From Candidatus Kuenenia hertensis (lineage in GTDB: Bacteria > Planctomycetota > Brocadiia > Brocadiales > Brocadiaceae), in NCBI GenBank assembly GCA_021646465.1, contig SOET01000022.1:30737-74855 (forward strand): a stretch of DNA of 44,119 bases, in the 5' to 3' direction. The position numbers and the translations under genes were made by a program. The notes under the pieces are model-generated. The model was not told where the DNA came from and made no database searches. It worked only from the letters and a program-made list of their open reading frames with translations. This document shows positions 35,570 through 43,877 of the stretch, in pieces. Position 1 is the first letter of the stretch. Each line of letters begins with the position of its first letter.

Positions 35570-35968
35570 ATGAATCCTAAAGATATTAAAAATGCACTTT
35601 CCACTGTCTTTAAAAAACATGAAGATCGTGTTGTATTTGCCTATCTTTTCGGCTCAGCGGTTTCGGGCAACATGACTACATTAAGCGACATAGATATTGC
35701 TGTTTTTCTAAAAAAGCAAAAGCCTGATGATTCATTTTTTGATATGAAACTTTCTCTGTATGCTGATTTTTGCAGGGTTTTAAAAAGAAATGATGTTGAC
35801 GTGGTTGTTCTTAATACGACAATCAATATCATGCTTCTTGATGAGATAATAAGGTATGGTACAGTTTTAACAGATCGGAATTCAAATATCAGAAATGAGT
35901 TTGAGTGTAAAGTTTTGCATCAGTTTATTGATTTCAAAGAGCAAAGAATCGCGGTCTTAGGTATTTAA
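35570..35968 (+). CDS. mntA: MntA-like nucleotidyltransferase antitoxin
   Basis: This 132-residue protein has the minimal nucleotidyltransferase motif exactly spaced as GSx(10)DxD: Gly28-Ser29 and Asp40-x-Asp42 in FGSAVSGNMTTLSDIDIAVF. A third conserved Asp lies in the DVDVVVLN strand. MntA antitoxins transfer AMP units to a tyrosine in the HEPN toxin HepT and so inactivate it. The stop overlaps the start of the HEPN gene by one base (TAATG), the normal order and coupling for this module. It lies among decayed sugar genes, between an epimerase tail and a fucose-synthase head, which suggests insertion of a mobile module. No strong ribosome site precedes the ATG. Confidence 0.85.
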   Translation: MNPKDIKNALSTVFKKHEDRVVFAYLFGSAVSGNMTTLSDIDIAVFLKKQKPDDSFFDMKLSLYADFCRVLKRNDVDVVVLNTTINIMLLDEIIRYGTVLTDRNSNIRNEFECKVLHQFIDFKEQRIAVLGI

Positions 35969-36381
35969 TGGAAAGAATCCGTCAAAAAATTGGAAGAATT
36001 AAAGAGTATCTTTCTTTGATCAGGTCGATCAAGGATGATTGTCTGTTACGTTTTACAACAGACCCCCTCTACCGGGGTGCAATACTTCATTATTTATATT
36101 TATTGGCGGATAGTTGTATTATGCTTGCTGAATTAGTTATCAAATATAAGAACCTGAGAACACCGCAATCATATTCTGAAGCGTTTGATATACTTGGAGA
36201 AAACAAAATATTAGAACCTTCTTTTGCTTATAAATTTGCAAGAATTGCTGGTTTTAGAAATTTTCTGGCTCATGATTACGAACGAATTGTGGCGGAAATT
36301 ATTTGCAAAGAGGCGACGTCCAAACTCGAAGATGTTGATTCATTTATTGAACAAATAGAGAATGCTTTGTGGGAAAAATAA
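35968..36381 (+). CDS. hepT: HepT-like HEPN RNase toxin (DUF86)
   Basis: This 137-residue, mainly helical protein has the HEPN catalytic motif RNFLAHDY, that is Arg97-x4-His102-x-Tyr104, which fits the RX4HXY pattern of HepT toxins. Arg and His form the ribonuclease site across the dimer. The Tyr is the residue that MntA-type partners AMPylate to neutralise the toxin. The gene overlaps mntA by one base. Length and topology (LHYLYLLADSCIMLAELVIK in the first half, ISKLED-type tail) agree with DUF86. All key residues are present in both partners, so the pair looks functional. Confidence 0.88.
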   Translation: MERIRQKIGRIKEYLSLIRSIKDDCLLRFTTDPLYRGAILHYLYLLADSCIMLAELVIKYKNLRTPQSYSEAFDILGENKILEPSFAYKFARIAGFRNFLAHDYERIVAEIICKEATSKLEDVDSFIEQIENALWEK

Positions 36382-36479
36382 TAAAAGCAGGCATCATACT
36401 GCTTGAAAAGCATTCAACAATGGTCGAAAATATGATATCTGCGTATGTCTTCGAAATCTGGTACGCCTATTTAATAATT

Positions 36480-36566
36480 ATGCATAAAGATTCAAAAATC
36501 TATGTTGCCGGCCATACCTGACTTTTAGGTTAAGCGTTGCTGAAGTGCTTGAAGAAGGATTATTGC
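36480..36566 (+). pseudogene. Remnant of the 5' end of a GDP-fucose-synthase-like gene
   Basis: The frame from ATG 36480 reads MHKDSKIYVAGHT, stop, LLG, stop, ALLKCLKK. It aligns codon by codon with the start of the intact gene at 26792 (MDKTSKIYVAGHCGLLGSALLKRLK). In-frame TGA and TAA stops replace Gly14 and Ser18. Beyond about 36566 similarity ends. It lies within the 326-base gap 36382-36707, in which I see nothing else coding. Confidence 0.8.
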
Positions 36567-36630
36567 AAAAAGCAGATATTCAAATGCATAAAACTGAATA
36601 ATAAGCGTCCTATTGAAATGAGAGATGCAA

Positions 36631-37351
36631 AATGAAATTTTTAGAAGTTCTTGTAATCATCGTTGAGTTTGCATCTCCCCTCAAAGCCTTTAATGAGGAA
36701 TACAAAAATGCTTACATTGAAAGAGACAAAAGCCAAAGATATCTTTTCTTATGATGATTTAGACAAGTTACCCGCCGGTCTTTATGAAATTATTGATGGG
36801 AGAATCATAGAAATGACACCATCGGGAATAATACACGGGTTCAGCGAGAATAAAGTAGGCAAAATTTTAGATGAAAATTTATCTCAAAAAGGCTATGTAT
36901 TAACAGGGGAAGTCGGCATCCTGATATCAAAGGAACCATTAAAAATAAGAGGGGCTGATATCGCTTTTGTGACAAAAGACAGATTGAAAACTATCGATAA
37001 AGGGATATTAAAAATTTCTCCTGATCTTATCGTTGAAATACTTTCTCCATCCGATGTATATTTGGCGGTTGATGCAAAAATAAAGGATTATATAGATATT
37101 GGAGTGAATAGGATTGTAATTATAAACCCTGAAGAAAAAATAATATCTACTATAAGTGAGGATAGGAGTTTAAGGTTTTATACTTTCGATGATGAGGTTG
37201 AATTTTATAAAGATGTAAAAATAAAACTTGCTGAAGTTATGAAATAGATGTAACGGGTATCAAATGGGAAAAATGAAGCGTGTGAATAAATCAACAATCT
37301 CCGCCTGCCTGATTGTAAAAAATGAGGAGAAATTCCTGCCTAATTGCCTCA
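36631..37351 (+). repeat. Duplicated block (copy 2) carrying Uma2 and the start of a GT2 gene
   Basis: This block matches 34264-35257 once the 275 bases of MITE plus target duplication are removed. Both copies start at ATGAAATTTTTAGAAGT, contain the Uma2 gene and run into MGKMK... of a GT2 gene. The Uma2 part is almost identical. The leader of about 75 bases and the GT2 part differ at many positions. Copy 1 begins exactly at the stop of the ColD-like gene. Confidence 0.85.
36708..37247 (+). CDS. Uma2-family (DUF820) putative endonuclease, intact copy
   Basis: The protein has 179 residues from the ATG at 36708, which has GAGG upstream and matches the start of copy 1. A TTG at 36663 would add 15 unlikely residues. 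The family layout is complete: LPAGLYEIIDGRIIEMTPSG near the N-terminus, GADIAFVTKDR, SPDLIVEILSPSD and KIKDYIDIGVNRIVIINPEE. These contain the Asp, Glu and Lys expected of the PD-(D/E)XK fold. The role of Uma2 proteins is not established. They are often found in multiple copies in genomes rich in mobile elements. It is 16 bases upstream of the GT2-TPR gene, but a shared function is not evident. Confidence 0.82.
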   Translation: MLTLKETKAKDIFSYDDLDKLPAGLYEIIDGRIIEMTPSGIIHGFSENKVGKILDENLSQKGYVLTGEVGILISKEPLKIRGADIAFVTKDRLKTIDKGILKISPDLIVEILSPSDVYLAVDAKIKDYIDIGVNRIVIINPEEKIISTISEDRSLRFYTFDDEVEFYKDVKIKLAEVMK

Positions 37352-38523
37352 AAAGTCTTAAAACTGCGGTTGATGAGATTGTTGTTGTCGATACGGGTTC
37401 TACGGACAATACGGTAAATATCGCAAAAGAATTTGGCGCTAAGGTGCATTTTTATTCATGGAATAATAACTATAGTGATGCCAGAAATTATGCAATAAGC
37501 CATGCCACGAAAGATTGGATTCTTATGATCGATGCGGATGAAGAGTTGGTGCAGGATGATATTCCGGCCTTGAGACAATCGATAAGCAACGATGGTTATA
37601 GTGGGGTTATTATTGCAATATACAGTAAAGTGAAAAGTGGAATGCATAAGTTTTATTATACACGCGTTTTTCGCCGGGGAAAAGCGCATTATGAGGGTAT
37701 TATTCACGAACAGGTGGTTATTGATGGCGAAAAATTTCCAACAGAGATACGTCTTTACCATTATGGATATGATCTTGATGAAAATACGATGCGGAGGAAA
37801 TGGCAGAGAACAACTCAATTATTGAAAAAACAAATAGAGTTAAACGAAAATGATAGTTTCGCATGGTTGAATCTCATCCGTAATTGCTGCACTCAGCAAT
37901 TATTTCGAGAGGGTATTGATGTAGGAAAAGAAGCGCTGAAAAGAATTGCACCAGAAGCGAATTTGCATCATTTTATAATGATTCTGTATGAAATAGCAGA
38001 TTGCTACCTCAATATCGGAAATACCGCTGAGGCAAAAAAGATATGTCATTCAGCGTTATCAAAATTAAGTGAAACGAATCTTACTCCGGAAAATATCGAT
38101 GTTGTTTATACACTGGCTTGTGTGTACTTAAAAGAAGGAGATTGTAACAAGGCTATTGAATATTTTAAGCGCTTTTTAACATTGCGCCAGTGGTATCTGA
38201 AAAATATTAACGATTGTCTTATGACGGATACCTTGGGCTATGACTATTCTGCGTATAATGGCCTTGGTTTTTGTTACGGTAGTTTAGGGCAGTGGGAAAA
38301 AGCAGTGGATTTTTTTCAAAAAGCGATAATTGCAAACCCCAAATATAGTACAACATATAAAAATTTAGCGTCATGCTATTCGGCCATGGGTAATAATACA
38401 GGAGCTATTGAAACGTTATTACAGACAATTTCTGAGAATATTGCAGATCAGGAGATTTTTATACGTTTAGGGGAGTTATTTATTAAACAGCAGGATTACA
38501 AAAAAGCTAACAATAAAAAATGA
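37264..38523 (+). CDS. GT2 glycosyltransferase with C-terminal TPRs
   Basis: This 419-residue protein has an N-terminal GT2 domain (about residues 10-200). It starts STISACLIVKNEEKFLPNCL, has VVDTGSTDNT for nucleotide binding and the metal motif MIDADEEL at about residue 92, with FYYTRVFRRGKAHYEGIIHE further on. Helical TPR-like repeats fill the remainder, ending abruptly at YKKANNKK. It is the shorter paralogue of the next gene (579 residues), which continues for several more repeats, so this copy may be truncated at its 3' end. GT2-TPR proteins of this kind are soluble and may modify proteins or peptides. A decayed copy of its first codons lies at 35170. Confidence 0.85.
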   Translation: MGKMKRVNKSTISACLIVKNEEKFLPNCLKSLKTAVDEIVVVDTGSTDNTVNIAKEFGAKVHFYSWNNNYSDARNYAISHATKDWILMIDADEELVQDDIPALRQSISNDGYSGVIIAIYSKVKSGMHKFYYTRVFRRGKAHYEGIIHEQVVIDGEKFPTEIRLYHYGYDLDENTMRRKWQRTTQLLKKQIELNENDSFAWLNLIRNCCTQQLFREGIDVGKEALKRIAPEANLHHFIMILYEIADCYLNIGNTAEAKKICHSALSKLSETNLTPENIDVVYTLACVYLKEGDCNKAIEYFKRFLTLRQWYLKNINDCLMTDTLGYDYSAYNGLGFCYGSLGQWEKAVDFFQKAIIANPKYSTTYKNLASCYSAMGNNTGAIETLLQTISENIADQEIFIRLGELFIKQQDYKKANNKK

Positions 38524-38586
38524 GCAATAGTTTTTCGCTTTAGTATTTTTGGTCTTTCTGGAAATTATAAAGGCAGGAAATATTTA

Positions 38587-40326
38587 ATGAATAAAGACTT
38601 TAAAAATAGCAATAACAGGCCTACCATCTCGGCATGCATGATTGTTAAGAATGAAGAAAGGTTTTTGCCACAATGTCTTGAAAGCATAAAGGATGCAGTG
38701 GACGAAATAATTATTGTCGATACCGGTTCTACAGATAAAACAGTTGAGATTGCAAAAACTTTTGGCGCAAAAGTATATCATCATCCATGGCGCAACAGTT
38801 TTAGCGAAGCAAGAAATCATTCTTTACGTTACGCGACAAGCGATTGGATTTTGCAAATAGATGCAGATGAAGAATTAGAACGGAAAGATATTCCAGTATT
38901 ACATAAGATTGTTTGTAATGCTGCCTGCAATGCTTTTTATGTTGCTATTTACAGCGAACTTCCCAGTGGCCAGTCAAAACACTATTTTACAAGATTATTT
39001 CGTAGAGGGAAGGCGCATTACGAAGGTATTGTACACAATCAGCTTGTGCACAGCGGGAACGTTCTTCCTTCAGAAGTAAGGATGTATCACTATGGATATA
39101 ATCTGTCCATGGACGAAATGGAAAAGAAATATAAACGGACAGGCGATCTTTTGCGAAAACAACTGGAAGTGAATCCTGAAGATATTTTTGTAATAGCAAA
39201 TCTTGTAAGAAATTACAGAAATGAGTGCAATTACGATGAAGTGATAAATCTGGCGGAGAAAGGACTAAAAACATCTGAATCGACACTCGACCAATCAACG
39301 AGAAACCAAAGGCAAAGGATCAGTGTAGACCTTGCCTTCGCTCTGCTCCGTAAGGATAAGCTAGATAAGGCTGAAGACATATGTAAAAAAGCATTAAAGG
39401 AAGATCCTGATTTTTTAGACAATTTGTTTATGTTAGGCGATATATTAAGTAGAAAAAAGGCGTTTCATGAAGCTTTGGAGATATATAAAAAATTTCTTGT
39501 TGTTAAAGAAAAAGACCGCAAGTCTCCGGATTTTAATTTGCTGATAGTTGATACTTATGAGTATGAACACAAGGTTTATAATAATATTGGAGAGTGCTAT
39601 AGAAGTCTGGGTTTATTAAATGAAGCTGAAAAAGCATACAAAAAAGCAATAGAACTTGATGGCAAAGAGACACTGTGTTATTCAACTCTTACCCGCTTTT
39701 ATATATCACAAAACCGTTTAGATGAAGCGGCAAATATGCTTGATTCTGCAATACAGTCAGGGATTGCAGATCATTTAACATACTTATTGTTGGGTGATAT
39801 ACAAACAATGCAAAAAAAGACAACAGATGCCATAGATTCTTTTAAAAAAGCAATTCAAATGGATAACAGAAATATAACGGCGTATACATGTCTTATAAAT
39901 TTATTAATTCAATCAAATCAATTAGAAGAAGCGGAATTCTTATTAAAGAAAATATTCCCTTTTTATCCTGATCATATAATACTTAAATGTCTTTATGGAA
40001 AGATCAATTACAGGCGTGGCCACAAGGAAAGTGCTCTTAAGTTTGTTCGTTGTATAATGGCATCCAATCCTTCTGATAATAAAGTATGTTTAGAACTTGG
40101 TAATCTTTGTTTAGAGATACAAGAGTATGCACTGGCTATTGAGGCATATGAAAAATATTTAAGGGAGGCTTCCGCTTCTGATGCGAAAGTATTAACGAAT
40201 ATTGCTTTATGCTATGCCGGATTGGGTCAGACAGAACCTGCGATTGTTGGTCTGAAGGCAGTGCTCAGATTAGATCCATCCTATCAATATGCGGCGCAGA
40301 ATCTTGCTGTTTTGGAGAAACGATAA
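38587..40326 (+). CDS. GT2 glycosyltransferase with long TPR array
   Basis: In this 579-residue protein, residues 1-225 form a GT2 domain (TISACMIVKNEERFLPQCLE, IVDTGSTDKT, QIDADEELERKD, FTRLFRRGKAHYEGIVHNQL). Residues 230-575 form roughly ten TPRs, such as LDNLFMLGDILSRKKAFHEA, HKVYNNIGECYRSLGLLNEA and LTNIALCYAGLGQTEPA. It is clearly paralogous to the preceding gene over the GT2 domain, and they probably arose by duplication. No signal peptide or membrane helix is visible, so it should be cytoplasmic. The TPR superhelix probably holds the acceptor protein or partner. A short AGGCAGGA ribosome site lies 10-17 bases before the ATG. It converges with resB. Confidence 0.87.
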   Translation: MNKDFKNSNNRPTISACMIVKNEERFLPQCLESIKDAVDEIIIVDTGSTDKTVEIAKTFGAKVYHHPWRNSFSEARNHSLRYATSDWILQIDADEELERKDIPVLHKIVCNAACNAFYVAIYSELPSGQSKHYFTRLFRRGKAHYEGIVHNQLVHSGNVLPSEVRMYHYGYNLSMDEMEKKYKRTGDLLRKQLEVNPEDIFVIANLVRNYRNECNYDEVINLAEKGLKTSESTLDQSTRNQRQRISVDLAFALLRKDKLDKAEDICKKALKEDPDFLDNLFMLGDILSRKKAFHEALEIYKKFLVVKEKDRKSPDFNLLIVDTYEYEHKVYNNIGECYRSLGLLNEAEKAYKKAIELDGKETLCYSTLTRFYISQNRLDEAANMLDSAIQSGIADHLTYLLLGDIQTMQKKTTDAIDSFKKAIQMDNRNITAYTCLINLLIQSNQLEEAEFLLKKIFPFYPDHIILKCLYGKINYRRGHKESALKFVRCIMASNPSDNKVCLELGNLCLEIQEYALAIEAYEKYLREASASDAKVLTNIALCYAGLGQTEPAIVGLKAVLRLDPSYQYAAQNLAVLEKR

Positions 40327-40359
40327 GGTGTTACTGTTATACATAAAATCAATAACACG

Positions 40360-41328
40360 TTAATAATTAACCATTCTTCCTACCATCCTGACGACAACGA
40401 GTATCGTACCCAGAGAAAAGAGAAACACTGTTACGAGAGACAACGGAATGCTGGGATTGTTTTTTATGGTAACGAGAAGTCCTGGTACTGTTTTAATATC
40501 ATCAAATACAACTTTTGTCCCAAAATACTCCCTTGCATTCTTTTCTCCGATGGGTATGTATATGCTTTGTGTTTCCTTGTTTTCCAACGTAGATACGAGT
40601 TTTACCACAGGATATTGGTATTGAGGAGGCAAATATAAATCTGCCAATCTGGTTTTTTTGCCATTTATGGCAAAAACTTCATTTGCTTTAAGGTTGTGTA
40701 TTCTGTCCCCGACTTTAAGTACAACAGAAGAAACCATGTTACCATAATCACGTAACAGGACTGCTTGTACCCCATTATTCAAAACCACAGGGTTATTATA
40801 ACCAATCGTATCCTCGTATTCGATGCCATCTTTTCTTACCGCGACATAGCCGGTTATTTTTTTAGGCATGCCGTTTGGATAAGAGGTTGTTTTGAGGTCT
40901 GTTACCCTCATTTCAAAACCGCCCATGTCTGTCCATTCTTCCGATACGGAAATTGGAGGCGTTAAAGAAGAATACAATCCACCGATAAGATGTACAATTA
41001 GCGTAACTATAAAACCAACGTGAACAATTGACGCACCATATAAGGGCAGTTTTTTAATTCTTCCTTTTGTTTTTCGAATAACAGAATCTAATGTGCAAAA
41101 GAAAGTATTTATGCCGTAGATAATACAGGCAAAGAAAAGTATATAAAACCATGTATGGATAGGTTTTTTGTGATTAAAAAAGAAGGTAATATCTTCTCCT
41201 GAAAGGCCGGAGTAATGATAAGGATTGAAGTTCATTATAAGGCTTCCGATAATAAGGAGCCCTGTAACTGAAAATCCGATAATTATTCCAAGTTTTTGGG
41301 ATTTAATAAAATCATAAACCTTTTTCAT
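40360..41328 (-). CDS. resB: ResB/Ccs1-like cytochrome c biogenesis protein
   Basis: This 322-residue protein has membrane helices at about residues 14-33, 59-80, 97-118 and 294-314, with a large periplasmic domain of about 170 residues between the third and fourth. That is the ResB layout. Helix 3 contains two histidines (ASIVHVGFIVTLIVHLIGG) suitable as heme ligands. ResB works with CcsA to carry reduced heme across the membrane and attach it to apocytochrome c (system II). The protein is shorter than many ResB proteins (over 400 residues). It is separated from the upstream ccsA gene by 150 bases holding a long inverted repeat. Confidence 0.8.
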   Translation of the reverse strand: MKKVYDFIKSQKLGIIIGFSVTGLLIIGSLIMNFNPYHYSGLSGEDITFFFNHKKPIHTWFYILFFACIIYGINTFFCTLDSVIRKTKGRIKKLPLYGASIVHVGFIVTLIVHLIGGLYSSLTPPISVSEEWTDMGGFEMRVTDLKTTSYPNGMPKKITGYVAVRKDGIEYEDTIGYNNPVVLNNGVQAVLLRDYGNMVSSVVLKVGDRIHNLKANEVFAINGKKTRLADLYLPPQYQYPVVKLVSTLENKETQSIYIPIGEKNAREYFGTKVVFDDIKTVPGLLVTIKNNPSIPLSLVTVFLFSLGTILVVVRMVGRMVNY

Positions 41329-41346
41329 TTTAAGCGCTCGTGTATA

Positions 41347-41411
41347 AAGGTCGGGTTTCTTACCCGACTTTTTGGTTTCATAATTGTATTGCCGGGTAGA
41401 AACCCGACCTT
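41347..41411. repeat. 65-bp inverted repeat between ccsA and resB
   Basis: The arms at 41347-41360 (AAGGTCGGGTTTCT) and 41398-41411 are perfect complements over 14 bases. The match continues inward with one extra T for about 20 bases. Each arm is itself a small hairpin (GTCGGGT with ACCCGAC). It looks like a REP-type pair. It could also form a stem in the mRNA that separates ccsA from resB expression. Confidence 0.75.
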
Positions 41412-41478
41412 ATTTTCCATTTTTGTGTTCTTCGTTTGCTTGTGCGTTGTACTCAGATAGGTGATTATGAACGGTTTT

Positions 41479-42246
41479 TTACCTGAAACTGTGAGAACTT
41501 CCTATAACGAAGCTGGTGCCAACATAAGTCATCATGAGTATAAAAAAGCCAACGATGGCAAGTGGTGGTTTTAATTTTTTTGCTTCCGGCCAATAATCCA
41601 AATGCAAGCAGGTTGCATAAAAAAACCATATGATAACAGACCAAACAACCTTAGCATCCCATAAAAAATAAGATCCCCACGCGACATATCCCCACAACCC
41701 TCCGAAAATCATTGAAATAGAAAAAGCTGCCAACCCGTATCGGAATCCGGAGTCTATTATTACATCATATGGTTTTTTATTACCCTGTACAAAATAACGT
41801 GCTATTGCTGCTGCTGTAGCACTAACCCATAATGCGTAACAGAAAAATGAAAGAGGGACATGTAATGCGTACCATATGGTAAGCATTAATGGCGGGGCAA
41901 AACTTAAGGTCATTTTAAAAAGCGCGGCTGCTACGAAAAAACCATAACCGACGCCAAACAGGGTCGTCCGATATATGTGGCTTTCCGCTTTGGAAAAAAC
42001 AAGCAATATTATGAACGTTGCCGTAGCAAACGCATGAAATGATTCGAACTTGTTAGTAAGAGGGAAATAGCCAATCGATAAACCGCGTATGGTAATGAGT
42101 GCTATTTGTAAAATTACGATTCCCAATAGAACAGGAAAACGTATTTTCCATCTGGTAAATCCGATAAACCAATAAATCGAATAACAACCAAAACACACCC
42201 AATAGAGAATAATTGAAATCTGATTAAGTAAAAGGGCTTTATCCAT
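41479..42246 (-). CDS. ccsA: CcsA/ResC-like cytochrome c biogenesis heme handling protein
   Basis: This 255-residue polytopic protein has eight hydrophobic segments and the tryptophan-rich heme signature in GYVAWGSYFLWDAKVVWSVI. Histidines in YALHVPLS and the C-terminal GSSHSF are at the positions of the conserved heme ligands of CcsA/CcmC proteins. With ResB it forms the system II cytochrome c synthase. The ATG overlaps the stop of the PpiC gene by one base (TAATG), so it is translationally coupled. ResB follows 150 bases downstream. The call to CcsA rather than CcmC rests on the ResB neighbour. Confidence 0.88.
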   Translation of the reverse strand: MDKALLLNQISIILYWVCFGCYSIYWFIGFTRWKIRFPVLLGIVILQIALITIRGLSIGYFPLTNKFESFHAFATATFIILLVFSKAESHIYRTTLFGVGYGFFVAAALFKMTLSFAPPLMLTIWYALHVPLSFFCYALWVSATAAAIARYFVQGNKKPYDVIIDSGFRYGLAAFSISMIFGGLWGYVAWGSYFLWDAKVVWSVIIWFFYATCLHLDYWPEAKKLKPPLAIVGFFILMMTYVGTSFVIGSSHSFR

Positions 42247-43346
42247 TATTGTAAATTAATTTCAACCTGCGCGTTGTCCCTGAGATCTTTAATCAGGTTA
42301 TTCATTTCAATTGCAACTAATTTTTCACGAACTGCATCTTTGACTTCGTTAAAACTAACATCCTTTGCAGGAGTATGGTCGGCAACATGGATTAAATGAT
42401 ATCCAAATTCTGTTTTAACAGGATCGCTCACCTTACCAACTTCTGTAGTAAAAGCGGCATTGGAAAAAGTTTCCACCATTACCCCATGCCTTGGGAAAGA
42501 GCCAAGTTCTCCCCCCATTTTTCCTGTGGGGCAATCAGAATATTTCTTCGCCAGTTCAGCAAAGTCAGCACCGTCATCCAGCTCTTTTTTAATGGAATCA
42601 ATTTTTGCTCTTGCCCGATTTAAATCTTCCTGTTCTGTCATTCCCTTTGTATCAACAAGAATGTGGCTTGCAGTAACCTGTTCGCCATTAAATTCATTAA
42701 TATGTTTTATAAAATAGTTTTCCAATGTTTGGTCATCAACATTCCTGGAAACATAATCTTCGAGCGCAGCAGACATTCTAATTGCGGTTCTTAATTCATC
42801 GATATTGCTTCCCTGAATTTCAAGAAATTGTTCTAATGTTTTTCCTTCGGCGGCAGGATTCTTTGCAATGTTTTCTCGCATCTTATTAATTTCATTATCT
42901 ACGATTTCGTCGGTCGTTTCTAATCCCTTTTCCTGAACAAATTGCCTTAAAATTGCCTGAGTAACAAGTTGTTCCGTAATTTGTTTTTCCAGGGATGGTA
43001 TCGCACCCGGAGGTACATGCTTTCTGAACCGCTCAAGAATTTTATCTAAATCTTTGCGGAGTATTTTTTCTTCATTTACGGAAGCAATAGTTTTATTGGG
43101 ATCGGGTTTTTCTCTCTTACCGTGTACAAGACCCATACCATGGCCGCTTTCAGAGCCAGTGTCACCGTGGACTATTGTTTGATTTTCTTGTCCCAAATTA
43201 ACGTTCTTATGTATTTCAGCAAAATCTCTTTCTTTAGTTTGACTGTTTGATTGCTGGGTACTTGACTCATCCTTCTGGCAACCACAGATGGAAGCAAGTA
43301 ATAATGACCCAGAAAGAATTATAAAGGTAAAATGTTTCCACACCAT
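42246..43346 (-). CDS. PpiC-type peptidyl-prolyl cis-trans isomerase, predicted lipoprotein
   Basis: This 366-residue protein begins with a hydrophobic signal peptide ending LLLASICGC, giving a lipobox with Cys23, so a periplasm-facing lipoprotein is likely. A charged low-complexity linker, rich in His and Gly near residues 55-80, follows. Next is a SurA-like helical N-terminal domain (about 95-215). A parvulin domain spans about 220-330, with VTASHILVDTKG, FAELAKKYSDCPTGKMGGEL and KTEFGYHLIHV. The ATG has a strong AAGGAG site 9 bases upstream. As the first gene before ccsA and resB it may keep apocytochromes or other secreted proteins in a foldable state. Confidence 0.9.
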   Translation of the reverse strand: MVWKHFTFIILSGSLLLASICGCQKDESSTQQSNSQTKERDFAEIHKNVNLGQENQTIVHGDTGSESGHGMGLVHGKREKPDPNKTIASVNEEKILRKDLDKILERFRKHVPPGAIPSLEKQITEQLVTQAILRQFVQEKGLETTDEIVDNEINKMRENIAKNPAAEGKTLEQFLEIQGSNIDELRTAIRMSAALEDYVSRNVDDQTLENYFIKHINEFNGEQVTASHILVDTKGMTEQEDLNRARAKIDSIKKELDDGADFAELAKKYSDCPTGKMGGELGSFPRHGVMVETFSNAAFTTEVGKVSDPVKTEFGYHLIHVADHTPAKDVSFNEVKDAVREKLVAIEMNNLIKDLRDNAQVEINLQ

Positions 43347-43670
43347 AATAAAAAGCTCCTTTGAAATTTTTTGGATAAAAAAGCCAATTCTTGTTTCGAA
43401 AAAATAAGGGAAATAAAAATCCCCATTTTAAGAACTGGTATTAGATAAACAATTCTATCAAGAGAAAAGTTCCTCAATAAGCATAATTCCGAAAATCTAT
43501 TTTATGCAACTATACCATAAGCATAGTGTGTGGAACAGCCGCATCAAGTTCCTCTGGAAAACCCCTGTCGATAGCAGGCATGGGTTTCTAAAGAAGAGTA
43601 AAAACGTACAATAAAAGTTTATTATGCATTAATGCTTTAAAATTGCATGCTTGTGGTTGGATAATCTACA
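43347..43670. other. Intergenic stretch upstream of ppiC
   Basis: This stretch of about 324 bases between the tRNA-Leu gene and ppiC contains the ppiC ribosome site (complement of 43356-43361). I could not identify a convincing promoter, terminator or small gene in it. The first part is AT-rich. The 43530-43590 part is more GC-balanced but has no conserved frame. Confidence 0.4.
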
Positions 43671-43755
43671 TGGGCGAGGTGGGAGTCGAACCCACACAAC
43701 CGTTTAAGGTCAAAGGATTTTAAGTCCTTCGTGTCTGCCATTCCACCACTCGCCC
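43671..43755 (-). tRNA. tRNA-Leu (UAA anticodon)
   Basis: On the minus strand the 85-base sequence folds as a class II tRNA. The acceptor GGGCGAG pairs with CTCGCCC, with discriminator A. The anticodon stem-loop AAGGACTTAAAATCCTT has anticodon TAA. There is a long variable arm typical of leucine, and the T-loop GTGGGTTCGACTCCCAC is present. The CCA end is not encoded. It lies 122 bases downstream of tRNA-Cys on the same strand. Confidence 0.95.
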
Positions 43756-43877
43756 AGTAAATATTTACGTTTGATCCGTGCACTAAATATCCAAATGTTA
43801 TAACATAGCGTGTTAAATGAGTGTCTTGAAAAACGAAGAAATTGCCGTGGATGCTTCTTATTTCAAGATATAATATA

